NCBI RefSeq assembly: GCF_003696345.1
Contig: NZ_RFLX01000001.1
Coordinates: 434,001 to 498,000 of the forward strand
DNA length: 64,000 nt
Source of the DNA: Teichococcus wenyumeiae
GTDB taxonomy: Bacteria > Pseudomonadota > Alphaproteobacteria > Acetobacterales > Acetobacteraceae
Direction of reading: 5' to 3'
A program made the translations under genes and the position numbers. This document shows positions 9,070 to 18,439 of the stretch, piece after piece. Position 1 is the stretch's first letter; each line of letters begins with the position of its first letter. Under the pieces are notes generated by a model, which was not told the origin of the DNA, searched no databases, and saw only the letters and a program-made list of their open reading frames with translations.

Positions 9070-10455
9070 ATGTCAAACCCCGTGGCCATGTCGCACTCAG
9101 CTACCTCGCCACACGACGCCGCCGCGCAGCCCCTGCGCAGCACCCGCCCCGCCGGGGGCCTCACCGGCCGCATCCGCGTGGCGGGCGACAAATCCATCAG
9201 CCACCGCGCCCTGATGTTCGGCGCCCTCGCCGTCGGCCGCACCGAGATCACCGGCCTGCTGGAAGGCGAGGACGTGCTACGCACCGCCGCCGCCATGCGC
9301 GCCCTCGGCGCCACGGTGGACCGGCTGGGCGAGGGCCACTGGCAGGTGGCCGGCCGTGGCGTCGGCGGGCTGGTGGAGCCGGCGGATGTGCTGGACATGG
9401 GCAATTCCGGCACCGCCGCGCGGCTGATCTGCGGCCTGATTGCTGGCCACCCGATCTTTGCCGTGCTGACGGGCGATGCCTCGCTGCGCTCCCGCCCCAT
9501 GAAGCGGGTGATGGACCCGCTGGCCGCCAGCGGCGCCCGCTTCACCTCCCGCGCCGGCGGCCGCCTGCCGCTGGCCATCGAGGGCGCCGCCGAGCCGCTG
9601 CCGCTGGACTACCGCCTGCCGGTGGCTTCCGCCCAGGTGAAGTCGGCGGTGCTGCTGGCCGGCCTCTGCGCCCGCGGCACCACGCGGGTGGAGGAGCCCG
9701 AGGCCAGCCGCGACCACACCGAGAACATGCTGCGTCACTTTGGCGCTACCGTGCGCGTCGAGGCCCGGGGCCATGGCCGCGTCATCGAACTGGAGGGCCA
9801 GCCGGAGCTGGTGGCCGCCCCGGTGCATGTGCCGGCCGACCCCTCCTCCGCTGCCTTCCCGCTGGTGGCGGCGCTGCTGGTGCCCGGTTCCTCGCTGACG
9901 GTGGAAGGCGTGGGGCTGAACCCGCTGCGCACCGGCCTCTTCACCACGCTGCGCGAGATGGGCGCCAACCTTGTGGTGACCAACGAGCGCCTGGAGGGCG
10001 GGGAGCCGGTGGGCGACATCACCGCCACCCATGGCCCGTTGCGCGGCGTGGAGGTGCCGGCGGAGCGCGCGCCGTCGATGATCGACGAATATCCCATCCT
10101 GGCCGTTGCCGCCGCCTTCGCCAGCGGCACCACCCGCATGCGCGGACTGAAGGAGCTGCGGGTCAAGGAAAGCGACCGCCTGGCCGCCACCGTGGCCCTG
10201 CTGGCCGCAAATGGCGTGGTGGCCGAGGTGGAGGGCGACGACCTCATCCTGCAGCGCAACGGCCGCCCGCCCGCCGGCGGCGGCCATGTCACCACCCATA
10301 TGGACCACCGCATCGCCATGAGCGCGCTGGTGCTGGGCCTGGCCGCCGAGCAGGCGGTGACGGTGGATGACGGCCGCTTCATCGACACCTCCTTCCCCGG
10401 CTTCGCGGCGCTGATGAACGGCGCCGCCGCCGGCAGCCCCATCCAGCCCGCATGA
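9070..10455 (+). CDS. aroA: 3-phosphoshikimate 1-carboxyvinyltransferase (EPSP synthase), class II-like
   Basis: Shikimate-pathway enzyme joining shikimate-3-phosphate and phosphoenolpyruvate. Motifs in order: [14 protein letters not shown] (Lys41), [70 protein letters not shown] and [10 protein letters not shown]. The pattern resembles the class II enzymes typified by Agrobacterium CP4 more than E. coli AroA. The start is uncertain: ATG 9070 or ATG 9088 ([10 protein letters not shown]) are both plausible and neither has a strong ribosome-binding site. The stop overlaps cmk (ATGA). It is divergent from the TIGR02300 gene. Confidence 0.95.
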   Translation: MSNPVAMSHSATSPHDAAAQPLRSTRPAGGLTGRIRVAGDKSISHRALMFGALAVGRTEITGLLEGEDVLRTAAAMRALGATVDRLGEGHWQVAGRGVGGLVEPADVLDMGNSGTAARLICGLIAGHPIFAVLTGDASLRSRPMKRVMDPLAASGARFTSRAGGRLPLAIEGAAEPLPLDYRLPVASAQVKSAVLLAGLCARGTTRVEEPEASRDHTENMLRHFGATVRVEARGHGRVIELEGQPELVAAPVHVPADPSSAAFPLVAALLVPGSSLTVEGVGLNPLRTGLFTTLREMGANLVVTNERLEGGEPVGDITATHGPLRGVEVPAERAPSMIDEYPILAVAAAFASGTTRMRGLKELRVKESDRLAATVALLAANGVVAEVEGDDLILQRNGRPPAGGGHVTTHMDHRIAMSALVLGLAAEQAVTVDDGRFIDTSFPGFAALMNGAAAGSPIQPA

Positions 10456-11090
10456 GCACGCGCCCCGTGATCGCGGTGGATGGCCCCGCCGCCGCCGGCA
10501 AGGGCACGCTGGCCCGGCGCCTCGCGGCGCATCTGGGGCTGGCCTATCTGGATACCGGGCTGCTCTACCGCGCCACCGGCCGCCGCGTGCTGGATGCCGG
10601 CGCCAACCCGCGCGACCCCGCCGCCGCCGAGGCCGCCGCACGCGGCCTGAACCCGGCCGACCTGGCGCGCGGCGACCTGCGCGGCCCGGAAGCCGACATG
10701 GCCGCCAGCGCCGTCGCCGCCCAGCCCGGCGTGCGCGCGGCGCTGCTGGACTGGCAGCGCGACTTCGGCCGCACCCATGGCGCGGTGCTGGACGGGCGCG
10801 ACATCGGCACCGTGGTCTTCCCGGATGCACGGGTAAAACTCTTCGTCACCGCCAGCGCCGAGGAACGCGCCCGCCGCCGCTGGCTGGAACTGCGTGGCCG
10901 TGGCGCCGAGGTGGCGCAGGAACAGGTGCTGGCCGAACTCCGCGCCCGCGACGAGCAGGACGCCGCCCGCGCCGTGGCGCCCATGAAGCCCGCCGAGGAC
11001 GCCGTGCTGATCGATACCACCGAGATGGACGCGGATGCCGCCTTCGCGCGCGCCCTGGCGGTGGTGGAAGGGAAGCTCTCCGGGGCCTGA
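10452..11090 (+). CDS. cmk: cytidylate kinase
   Basis: A 212 aa nucleoside monophosphate kinase that phosphorylates CMP and dCMP. The P-loop is [14 protein letters not shown] (about residues 6-19), followed by [12 protein letters not shown] and the [13 protein letters not shown] motif (about residues 115-127). It overlaps aroA by 4 nt. The usual downstream neighbour in many bacteria, rpsA, is not here; element R3 starts immediately after the stop. Confidence 0.96.
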   Translation: MSTRPVIAVDGPAAAGKGTLARRLAAHLGLAYLDTGLLYRATGRRVLDAGANPRDPAAAEAAARGLNPADLARGDLRGPEADMAASAVAAQPGVRAALLDWQRDFGRTHGAVLDGRDIGTVVFPDARVKLFVTASAEERARRRWLELRGRGAEVAQEQVLAELRARDEQDAARAVAPMKPAEDAVLIDTTEMDADAAFARALAVVEGKLSGA

Positions 11091-11345
11091 GCCGGGGCCA
11101 AAGAGGGCTCCGCCCTCTCTGGACACACCCGCCGGGGTGACAGTGTCACCCCGGACCCCGCCAACTGTTTTTGGCAGGCCGGGTGCGCCGGAGGTCCATG
11201 ACCTCCGGCGACCGCGGATTCAGCTTGGATGGATCTTCTGAGCGGCTGGCGCCGCGCCATGGCCTTGGGCGAGGCAGAAACGCGAAGCGGGGCCCGGGGT
11301 GGACTGTCCACCCCGGCGGGGGTCCAGGGGGCGGCGCCCCCTGGC
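11091..11345. repeat. convergent-intergenic hairpin element R3 (B-to-A orientation)
   Basis: Reverse orientation relative to R1. The B-end palindrome CCGGGGTGACA-G-TGTCACCCCGG is on the left at 11132-11154. The central hairpin CGCCGGAGG/CCTCCGGCG is at 11186-11210, close to the B end. The A-end palindrome is on the right at 11294-11316 (loop CTG). Outer repeats are AGAGGGCTCCGCCCTCT on the left and CCAGGGGGCGGCGCCCCCTGG on the right. It fills the gap between convergent cmk and the MHS transporter gene. Confidence 0.85.
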
Positions 11346-11353
11346 CAGTCTTC

Positions 11354-13069
11354 TCAGTAGCGCGCAGGCCGCGCCGCCGGCCGCCCCGCCGTGTCGTAGT
11401 TGGTGTCCTCCGCGAAGATGTCGCGGTTCTTGGTTTCCGGCACGAAGAAGGCGCCGATCACCACCGTCGCCAGCGCGATCACCACCGGGTACCAGAGGCC
11501 GTAATAGACGTCGCCGGTCTGGGCGATCATGGCGAAGGAGGTTGCCGGCAGCAGACCGCCGAACCAGCCGTTGCCGATATGGTAGGGCAGCGACATGGAG
11601 GTGTAGCGGATGCGCGTGGGGAAAAGCTCCACCAGCGCCGCCGCGATCGGGCCGTAGACCATGGTGACGTAGATCACCAGGATGGTCAGGACCAGGATGC
11701 TGACCGCCGGCTGTTCCCGGAAGATGTCGAAGGGATTCGTCATCTTCACGACGGAGGGGTTGGAGGCCGCCGGGTAGCCCGCCGCCGTCACCGCGGCACC
11801 CAGGGCCTGGGTGAAGTCCGGCGCATTGGCCGCCAGGCTGGTCTGGCCGATGCGCACGGTGGCGACGCTGCCGGGGGCCGCGTTCTCGACCGAATAGTTC
11901 ACCGAGAGGCGGGCGAGGCCGGATTTGGCGATGTCGCAGCTATTGGTGAAGCGCGCGGTGCCCACCGGGTTGAACTGGAAGGAGCAATCCGCCGGGTCGG
12001 CCTGCACCACCACGGTGATGTCGCGGTGCGCGGCATACAGGGCGGGGTTGGCCTCGGCGCTCAGCAGCTTGAAGAGCGGGAAATAGGTCAGCGCCGCCAG
12101 CAGGCAGCCGCCCAGGATGATCGGCTTGCGGCCGATCTTGTCCGACAGCCAGCCGAAGAGCACGAAGCCGCCGGAGCCGAGCAGCAGCGCCCAGGCGATC
12201 AGCAGGTTGGAGGTATAGCCATCCACCTTGAGGATCGAGTTGATGAAGAACAGGGCGTAGAACTGGCCGGTGTACCAGACCACCGCCTGGCCGGCGACAA
12301 GGCCGAACAGCGCCAGGATGGCCACCTTGGCGTTCTTCCACTGGCCGAAGGCTTCCGTCAGCGGCGCCTTGGAGCCGGTGCCTTCCTCCTTCATCTTCTT
12401 GAAGGCCGGGCTTTCCTGGAGCTGCATGCGGATCCAGACGGAGATGCCGAGCAGCAGGATCGAGACCAGGAAGGGGATGCGCCAGCCCCAGTCGAGGAAG
12501 GCGGTCTCGCCCAGCGCGGAGCGGGCGAAGAGGATGACCAGCAGCGACAGGAACAACCCGCCCGTGGCGGTGACCTGGATGAAGCTGGTGTAGAAGCCGC
12601 GGCGGCCATTCGGCGCGTGCTCGGCCACATAGGTGGCGGCGCCGCCGTATTCGCCGCCCAGCGCCAGCCCTTGCAGGCAGCGCAGCACGATCAGGATGAT
12701 GGCCGCCGAGATGCCGATCTGGTCCGAGGTGGGCAGGATGCCGACGATGAAGGTCGAGGCGCCCATGATCAGGATGGTGACGAGGAAGGTGTATTTGCGC
12801 CCCACCAGGTCGCCCAGCCGCCCGAAGACCAGGGCGCCGAAGGGGCGCACCAGGAAGCCCGCCGCGAAGGCCAGCAGGGCGAAGATGTTGCGCGTGCCCT
12901 CGGGGAACTGGCTGAAGAACTTGGCACCGATGATCGCGGCCAGAGAGCCGTAGAGATAGAAATCATACCATTCGAAGACGGTGCCGAGGGAGGAAGCCAG
13001 AATGACCTTCCTTTCCTCCCGCGTCATGGGCCGGGTCGCGGCGCCGGAAGTTGGGATCGCGGTAGCCAT
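11354..13069 (-). CDS. MFS transporter, metabolite:H+ symporter (MHS) type
   Basis: A 571 aa transporter of the major facilitator superfamily. The N-terminal half starts TREERKVILASSLGTVFEWYDF, and FGRLGDLVGRKYTF is the loop 2-3 signature; both are typical of the MHS group (ShiA, KgtP, ProP relatives). The second copy of the signature is FGWLSDKIGRKP. About 110 residues (roughly 380-490) between two membrane segments are hydrophilic and contain two Cys (PADCSFQF and TNSCDIA), forming a probable periplasmic insert. The substrate is unknown. The ATG at 13069 fits the family N-terminus; the upstream open frame has no support. Confidence 0.88.
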   Translation of the reverse strand: MATAIPTSGAATRPMTREERKVILASSLGTVFEWYDFYLYGSLAAIIGAKFFSQFPEGTRNIFALLAFAAGFLVRPFGALVFGRLGDLVGRKYTFLVTILIMGASTFIVGILPTSDQIGISAAIILIVLRCLQGLALGGEYGGAATYVAEHAPNGRRGFYTSFIQVTATGGLFLSLLVILFARSALGETAFLDWGWRIPFLVSILLLGISVWIRMQLQESPAFKKMKEEGTGSKAPLTEAFGQWKNAKVAILALFGLVAGQAVVWYTGQFYALFFINSILKVDGYTSNLLIAWALLLGSGGFVLFGWLSDKIGRKPIILGGCLLAALTYFPLFKLLSAEANPALYAAHRDITVVVQADPADCSFQFNPVGTARFTNSCDIAKSGLARLSVNYSVENAAPGSVATVRIGQTSLAANAPDFTQALGAAVTAAGYPAASNPSVVKMTNPFDIFREQPAVSILVLTILVIYVTMVYGPIAAALVELFPTRIRYTSMSLPYHIGNGWFGGLLPATSFAMIAQTGDVYYGLWYPVVIALATVVIGAFFVPETKNRDIFAEDTNYDTAGRPAARPARY

Positions 13070-13478
13070 TGGTTGAACGATGTCCCTGCCCTGTCCCGGA
13101 TGCGAAGGCCCGGGATCGTGTTGACGGTCGCTTGTCTGCCCCGCGTCTTCGGCGGGTTTCTCGGGCGGGTGCCGTTTTCCGGCACTGCCTTGGGCCGAGT
13201 GTGAACTTGGCGGATGGCGCAGGGGAATCACCGAAGCAGGGTCGGAAGGATTATCACAAAAATGTGATATCAGTGTCGACGCCTGCGTCGCGGCACGACG
13301 GCCAGAACCGCATCACATGCCAGATTTCCACCATGGGCACCTGCAACGCTTCCCCTGCCCGCAAGTTGGCCCATATGATCAGCATTCAGAACGTCCGTGC
13401 ATGATGCCGGCGCCTGGGGCGGAGCGGTTTGATCGCCCACCCCCCATGTTCCGGTGAATGGCGGCAAAGGGGCCCGCG
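13070..13478. other. 409 bp divergent intergenic region
   Basis: Lies between the MHS transporter (minus) and a small membrane protein gene (plus). It is less GC-rich than coding DNA around 13240-13400 and must hold both promoters. It contains one perfect 18 bp inverted repeat (listed separately). No gene is supported here. Confidence 0.5.
13252..13269. promoter_or_regulatory. 18 bp inverted repeat, possible operator
   Basis: TATCACA-AAAA-TGTGATA is a perfect inverted repeat of 7 bp arms with a 4 bp centre in a divergent intergenic region. It looks like a dimeric regulator site. It lies about 183 nt before the transporter start and 210 nt before the plus-strand gene. The regulator is unknown; the MarR gene at 13979 is one candidate by proximity only. 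Confidence 0.4.
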
Positions 13479-13862
13479 ATGGATACGCTCCGCAGTCTTG
13501 CCGACTACACCATCCGGCGCGCCATGGGCTTTGCCGCCCTCGTGATCGCCATGGTCATGCTGTTGCTGGCGCCCCGCCCGATCATGGCGCTGCAAAGCGG
13601 TGCGCTGATGACGGCGGCGCTCTGGCTCGGTATGTGGGCGGCGGCGCTGCGCATGCCCCGGATGGACCTGCGCGGCACCCGCCTCTGGCCTGTGCTGGCC
13701 GGGGAAGGCGGGCGGCGCCTGCGCACGCCAGAAGGCCGGCGTGAGCTGGCCGCTATCTTCGCCGAGCGTCTGCTCTGGCACGCCGACCGCGCCGGCATGG
13801 TCGCGCTGGGCCTTGGTAGCCTGACGCTGGCGATGTTCGGCTATCGCTCTCTGCCCGGCTGA
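13479..13862 (+). CDS. small membrane protein of unknown function
   Basis: A 127 aa protein that I do not recognise. There are three hydrophobic stretches: about residues 16-36 (MGFAALVIAMVMLLLAP), 39-57 (LQSGALMTAALWLGMWAAAL) and 105-122 (GMVALGLGSLTLAMFGY). Between the second and third is a charged segment. The ATG at 13479 was preferred to the one at 13458 because AAAGGGG lies about 6 nt upstream of it. It precedes the MarR gene on the same strand with a 116 nt gap. Confidence 0.6.
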   Translation: MDTLRSLADYTIRRAMGFAALVIAMVMLLLAPRPIMALQSGALMTAALWLGMWAAALRMPRMDLRGTRLWPVLAGEGGRRLRTPEGRRELAAIFAERLLWHADRAGMVALGLGSLTLAMFGYRSLPG

Positions 13863-13978
13863 GCCGGCGCCGGGCCGGTTCCGGCACCGCCCGGCCATCC
13901 TTTCCCCCGGCGGGCCGGTTGACGCATTCCCTCCCGATGCGGATGGTGCGCTGGGTCCATGAGGAAGGGGGCAGGAAC

Positions 13979-14467
13979 ATGAGCCAGTCGCAGCTCACGA
14001 TCGTGCCGGCGGAACGGGCGGAGGAACGCTCCGCGCCGATTCGGCCGCGCCCGTCCTACCGGCTGGACGAATCGGTCGGCCACCTGCTCCGCCGCGCCCA
14101 CCAGCGCCATGCCGCCCTGTTCCAGGAGCGCGGCGCCGTGAGCGGGCTGACCTCCACCCAGTTCGCCACCCTGCTGCGCCTCAGTGAACTCGGCACCGCC
14201 ACCCAGAACGCGCTTGGCCGCGCCGTGGCGCTGGACCCCGCCACCATCCAGGGCGTCGTCGCCCGGCTGCGGGACCGCGGGCTGGTGGACGCGGGGCGAG
14301 ACCCGCTGGACCGCCGCACCGTGGTGCTTTCCCTTAACGAGGCCGGCGCCACCGCCCTGGCCGAGGCCGTGCGCCAGGGCAGCCACGCCAATGAGCGCCT
14401 GCTTGCCCCCCTCTCGGCCGAGGAGCGCCGGATGTTGCTCCGCCTGCTCCGCCGCCTGCTGGGCTGA
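13979..14467 (+). CDS. MarR family transcriptional regulator
   Basis: A 162 aa winged-helix regulator. The DNA-binding region runs through LTSTQFATLLRLSELG, TQNALGRAVALDPATIQGVVARL and the wing RDRGLVDAGRDPLDRRTVVLSLN. The flanking helices for dimerisation are VGHLLRRAHQRHAALF and the C-terminal SAEERRMLLRLLRRLLG. The start at 13979 has AGGA 5-6 nt upstream. The ligand and targets are unknown. ubiE follows after 28 nt on the same strand and may be co-transcribed. Confidence 0.88.
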   Translation: MSQSQLTIVPAERAEERSAPIRPRPSYRLDESVGHLLRRAHQRHAALFQERGAVSGLTSTQFATLLRLSELGTATQNALGRAVALDPATIQGVVARLRDRGLVDAGRDPLDRRTVVLSLNEAGATALAEAVRQGSHANERLLAPLSAEERRMLLRLLRRLLG

Positions 14468-14495
14468 ACCACCGATCGGGCCTAGATTGACCCCC

Positions 14496-15233
14496 ATGAC
14501 CCAGACCACCGATTTCGGCTTCCGCACCGTCGACCGCGAGGCCAAGGCCTCCATGGTGCGTGAGGTCTTCAACAGCGTCGCGCCGAAATACGACGTGATG
14601 AACGACCTGATGTCGCTGGGCCTGCACCGGGCCTGGAAACACGCCTTCGTCGCCGCCATCGGCGCCGGGCCGGGCGACACGCTGCTGGACCTCGCCGCCG
14701 GCACCGGCGATGTCGCCTTCCTCGCCAAGAAGCGCGGCGCCGGCAAGGTCATCCTCTCCGACATCAATGCCGCCATGCTGGGCGTGGGCCAGGGCCGCGC
14801 GCTGCAGAAGGGCCTGGCTGAGGGGCTGGAATTCGTCTGCTCCGACGCCGAGAAGATCCCCCTGCCCGCCGGCAGCGTCGAGCGCGTCTCCATGGCCTTC
14901 GGCCTGCGCAACTGTACCGACAAGGACGCGGTGCTGCGCGAGGGCTTCCGCGTGCTGCGCCCGGGTGGACGGATGTGCGTGCTGGAATTCTCCAACCTCG
15001 AGGTCGAGGCGCTGAAGCCGCTCTACGACGCCTGGTCCTTCAAGGTGCTGCCCGCCATCGGCGCCAAGATCGCCAAGGACGCCGAGAGCTACCAGTACCT
15101 GGCGGAAAGCATCCGCATGTTCCCCGACCAGCCGACTCTGGCCGGCATGATGGAGCGCGCGGGCTTCGAGCGAGTGAAATGGCAGAACCTTTCCGGCGGG
15201 ATCGTGGCGATCCATACCGGCTGGAAGTTCTGA
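14496..15233 (+). CDS. ubiE: bifunctional demethylmenaquinone/2-polyprenyl-6-methoxy-benzoquinol methylase
   Basis: S-adenosylmethionine-dependent C-methyltransferase of 245 aa in ubiquinone synthesis. It shows the UbiE start FGFRTVDREAKASMVREVF, YDVMNDLMSLGLHRAWK, the SAM-binding LLDLAAGTGDVAFLA and the conserved GLRNCTDKDAVLREGFRVLRPGG. The C-terminus ends LSGGIVAIHTGWKF, as usual. The ATG at 14496 gives the standard family N-terminus. Confidence 0.96.
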   Translation: MTQTTDFGFRTVDREAKASMVREVFNSVAPKYDVMNDLMSLGLHRAWKHAFVAAIGAGPGDTLLDLAAGTGDVAFLAKKRGAGKVILSDINAAMLGVGQGRALQKGLAEGLEFVCSDAEKIPLPAGSVERVSMAFGLRNCTDKDAVLREGFRVLRPGGRMCVLEFSNLEVEALKPLYDAWSFKVLPAIGAKIAKDAESYQYLAESIRMFPDQPTLAGMMERAGFERVKWQNLSGGIVAIHTGWKF

Positions 15234-15234
15234 A

Positions 15235-15513
15235 GCCAGGGGCGCTGCCCCTGGACCCCGGCAGAGGGCGCTGCCCTCTGCACTCCCGCCGCGGTGGAAA
15301 GTCCGCCCCGGACCCCGCTGCGAGTTCGGCGCCGCACCAAGGCCGACAGCGGATGTGGTTTTGTGAAAGGCCGCGCGGGCTGAGGCCGCAGTCGCCTGGT
15401 GCCATTGGCATCAGGCGGAACCGGCCGCCGCATCTTAAACTGATGGCGGGGTCCGGAGTGACACTGTCACCCCGGCGGGGGTCCCAAGGGGGCAGCGCCC
15501 CCTTGGTCCCGGC
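15235..15513. repeat. convergent-intergenic hairpin element R4 (A-to-B orientation)
   Basis: The A-end palindrome is imperfect (GCGGTGGA/TCCGCCCC, about 15291-15311), the B end is at 15453-15475, and the central hairpin is at 15393-15417. Its stem is CGCCTGGTG pairing with CATCAGGCG, so five inner positions differ from R2 on both sides while pairing is kept. The left side carries two tandem GC-rich hairpins (near 15236-15255 and 15260-15281). It fills the gap between convergent ubiE and gshB. Confidence 0.85.
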
Positions 15514-15519
15514 CGATCG

Positions 15520-16467
15520 TCAGGCGCGCTTGCTCTCGATCGCGTCCCAGATCGCCTTCTCCAACTGCACGCCATCGAAGCGCGTGATTTCCTGCAGCCC
15601 GGTGGGGGAGGTGACGTTGATCTCGGTCAGGTAGTCGCCGATCACGTCGATGCCGACGAAGATCAGCCCGCGCTTCTTCAGTTCCGGCCCGATGCGGGCG
15701 CAGATCTCCTTGTCGCGCTCGCTCAGCGCGATCTGTTCCGGCCGGCCGCCGACATGCATGTTGGAGCGGCTTTCGCCCGCCGCCGGCACGCGGTTGATGG
15801 CGCCCATCGGCTCCCCGTCCACCAGGATGATGCGCTTGTCGCCTTCCCGCACAGCGGGGACGTATTGCTGGATCATCAGCGGCTCGCGCGACTTCTCGGC
15901 GTAGAGTTCCAGCAGGGCGTTGAGGTTGCCGTCCTCGGGCCGCAGGTGGAAGACGCCGGCGCCGCCATTGCCGAAGAGCGGCTTGACGATGATGTCCCCG
16001 TGCTTCTCGCGGAACTTGCGCACTTCCAGCGGGTCATGGGTGATCATGGTGTCCGGCATCAGGTCCGGGAACTGCATCACGAACAGCTTCTCGGGCGCGT
16101 TGCGCACGCTGGCCGGGTCGTTCACCACCAGGGTCCTGGGGTGGATCATCTCCAGGATATGGGTGGCCGTGATATAGGCCATGTCGAAGGGCGGGTCCTG
16201 GCGCATCAGCACCACGTCCATGGTGGAAAGATCCACCTCCCGCGCCTCGCCCAGCGTGTAGTGGTTGCCCTTCTCCCGGCGCACTTCCACCGGCTGCATC
16301 CGGGCGAGCACGCGTCCGGCCGTCAGGGTCAGGTCCTTGACATGGTAGTGCCAGAGCGTGTGGCCCCGCGCCTGCGCCTCCAGCATGAGAACGAAGGTGC
16401 TGTCGCCGTCGATATTGATGCTGTGGATCGGGTCCATCTGGACCGCGACCTGCAAGGCACGCGTCAT
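15520..16467 (-). CDS. gshB: glutathione synthetase
   Basis: ATP-grasp enzyme of 315 aa that adds glycine to gamma-glutamylcysteine. Family motifs: [17 protein letters not shown] at the N-terminus, [35 protein letters not shown] and [13 protein letters not shown] near the end. The ATG at 16467 has GAGGA 6 nt upstream and gives the standard start. It is divergent from the cyclase-family gene. Confidence 0.96.
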   Translation of the reverse strand: MTRALQVAVQMDPIHSINIDGDSTFVLMLEAQARGHTLWHYHVKDLTLTAGRVLARMQPVEVRREKGNHYTLGEAREVDLSTMDVVLMRQDPPFDMAYITATHILEMIHPRTLVVNDPASVRNAPEKLFVMQFPDLMPDTMITHDPLEVRKFREKHGDIIVKPLFGNGGAGVFHLRPEDGNLNALLELYAEKSREPLMIQQYVPAVREGDKRIILVDGEPMGAINRVPAAGESRSNMHVGGRPEQIALSERDKEICARIGPELKKRGLIFVGIDVIGDYLTEINVTSPTGLQEITRFDGVQLEKAIWDAIESKRA

Positions 16468-16615
16468 GGGTGGTCCTCGTCGGTTCTTCTCGTCGCTTGC
16501 AGTGGTGGCATCGCGCGCGACGGATTGCCAGGGGGCGGGATGCGCGAAGCCGCTGGCCAGCCCGCGCCGCGGGGCGGCATGATACGATTTCGCAACGCAG
16601 CGAAAGGGATTCCCG

Positions 16616-17551
16616 ATGCGGAGACGGATGCTGGCCCTGGCGGCCGCGACCATGCTGACGGCGGCGCCCGCCCTGGCCCAGACGGCCGGCACGCCGGGCC
16701 TTTGGGGTATCTACGAATCGGCGCTGAAAGGCGCCAAGCACATCGACCTGACGCATGCCTTCGCGCCTTCCCAGCCGGTCTGGCCGGGCTTCGGGCACGC
16801 GGAATTCGCCCCCGCCCGGGCCGGCGCCGATATCCCCGGCTATGTCGCCAAGGGGGAGGAATATACCTACGAGAAGCACGGCTTCGTCGCCTCCGCCTAT
16901 GTCATGACCACCGACCAGTACGGCACGCAGTTGGACCCGCCGGCGCATTGGAACCCGCTGGGCGCCACCATCAGCGACCTGCCGCCCACCTATGCCATTC
17001 GCCCGCTGGTGGTGATCCCGATCCAGGAGAAGGTGGCCACCGACCCCGGCTACCATCTTCAGGTGGCGGATATCGCGGCCTGGGAATCCCGCCATGGCCG
17101 CATCCCGGAAGGGGCGGTGGTGATGGTGCGCTCCGACTGGTCCAAGGGCTGGGCGGACCAGGCGCGCTTCAACCAGAAGCCCTTCCCCGGCGTGTCGCTG
17201 GATGCGCTGAAGTTCCTGCACCTCGAGCGCAAGATCCTGTTCCACGGGCATGAGCCGCTGGACACCGACACCACGCCCAACCTGGAGGGCGAGCACTGGC
17301 TGATGCACAACAACTTCACCCAGGCCGAGGGCGTGGCCAACCTGGACCAGGTGCCGGAGGCCGGGGCGCTGATCGCCATCGGCTTCGCCAGGCCGCTGGG
17401 CGGCACCGGCGGCTATGCCCGCTACATCGCCATCGCCCCCGCCGACTGGCCGCATGGCGTCACGGTGGCCCAGGCCCCCGGCGCGCCGCTGCCCACCCAG
17501 GCGCATCCGCTGAAGCGCGATGCGCAGGGGGTGATGCGGCCCACGCCCTGA
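16616..17551 (+). CDS. secreted cyclase family protein (PF04199 type)
   Basis: A 311 aa protein with a clear signal peptide ([20 protein letters not shown], cut after ALAQ or close by), so it is periplasmic. The body is a kynurenine-formamidase-like fold: [16 protein letters not shown], then [12 protein letters not shown] at 101-112, and [22 protein letters not shown]. In typical members the metal-binding motif is HxGTHxDxPxH; here residues 101 and 105 are Gln, while Asp107 and His111 are kept. The substrate is unknown. A purine-rich GAAAGGGA precedes the ATG. Confidence 0.82.
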   Translation: MRRRMLALAAATMLTAAPALAQTAGTPGLWGIYESALKGAKHIDLTHAFAPSQPVWPGFGHAEFAPARAGADIPGYVAKGEEYTYEKHGFVASAYVMTTDQYGTQLDPPAHWNPLGATISDLPPTYAIRPLVVIPIQEKVATDPGYHLQVADIAAWESRHGRIPEGAVVMVRSDWSKGWADQARFNQKPFPGVSLDALKFLHLERKILFHGHEPLDTDTTPNLEGEHWLMHNNFTQAEGVANLDQVPEAGALIAIGFARPLGGTGGYARYIAIAPADWPHGVTVAQAPGAPLPTQAHPLKRDAQGVMRPTP

Positions 17552-17593
17552 CCCCGGTTGACCGCGCGCCCGGCAGGCCGGATTGATGCCGGC

Positions 17594-18439
17594 ATGACGA
17601 TCCTCTCCGGCAAGGCCAGGCTGGCGGGCGTGCTCGGCTGGCCCGTCTCCCATTCCCGCTCCCCCCGCCTGCATGGCTTCTGGCTGCGCCGCCATGGCAT
17701 CGACGGCGCCTATCTGCCGCTGCCCGTGGCGCCGGAGGATTTCGCCACCGCCCTGCGCGGGCTGGTGGCGCTGGGCTTCCGTGGCGCCAATGTCACCATC
17801 CCGCACAAGGAAGCCGCCTTCGCTTTGTGCGACGAGCTGGACGAGACCGCCCGCCGCATGGGCGCGGCCAATACGCTGGTCTTCCGGGAAGGCCGCATCC
17901 TTGGCTCCAATACCGATGGCTTCGGCTTCCTCGAATCCCTCTATGAGCAGGCACCCGGCTGGGCCGCCACCGATGGCCCCGCCGTGTTGCTGGGCGCGGG
18001 CGGCGCCGCCCGTGCCCTGGCGGTCGCGCTGCTGGATGCCGGCTGCCCGCGCCTGAGCATCGTCAACCGCAGCACCGACCGTGCCGAGGCCCTGGCGGAC
18101 AGCCTGGGCGACAGCCGCGTCGCGGTCGCCACCGCCCCGCCGCTGGAAGGCGCGGCCCTGCTGGTCAACAGCACCAGCCTCGGCATGGCCGGCCAGCCCC
18201 CGCTGGAGATCGACCTCTCCCCCCTGCCCGCCCATGCCGTGGTGGCCGATGCCGTCTATGTGCCGCTGGAAACGCCGCTGCTGGCCGCCGCCCGCGCGCG
18301 CGGCCTGCGCGCGGTGGACGGGCTCGGCATGCTGCTGCACCAGGCCCGCCCCGGCTTCGCCGCCTGGTTCGGCACCGAGCCGGCGGTGGATGCCGAACTC
18401 CGCGCCTTCGTGGCCCAGGATATCCCGAAGACCGCATGA
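17594..18439 (+). CDS. aroE: shikimate dehydrogenase
   Basis: NADPH-dependent reduction of 3-dehydroshikimate; 281 aa. It has the substrate motif GWPVSHSRSPRLHGFWL, NVTIPHKEAAF with the catalytic Lys, the cofactor loop LLGAGGAARALAVALL and the NRST phosphate-binding segment. The start at 17594 was preferred over an upstream TTG at 17558 because it gives the usual family N-terminus. First gene of aroE-coaE-dnaQ; its stop overlaps coaE (ATGA). Confidence 0.95.
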   Translation: MTILSGKARLAGVLGWPVSHSRSPRLHGFWLRRHGIDGAYLPLPVAPEDFATALRGLVALGFRGANVTIPHKEAAFALCDELDETARRMGAANTLVFREGRILGSNTDGFGFLESLYEQAPGWAATDGPAVLLGAGGAARALAVALLDAGCPRLSIVNRSTDRAEALADSLGDSRVAVATAPPLEGAALLVNSTSLGMAGQPPLEIDLSPLPAHAVVADAVYVPLETPLLAAARARGLRAVDGLGMLLHQARPGFAAWFGTEPAVDAELRAFVAQDIPKTA

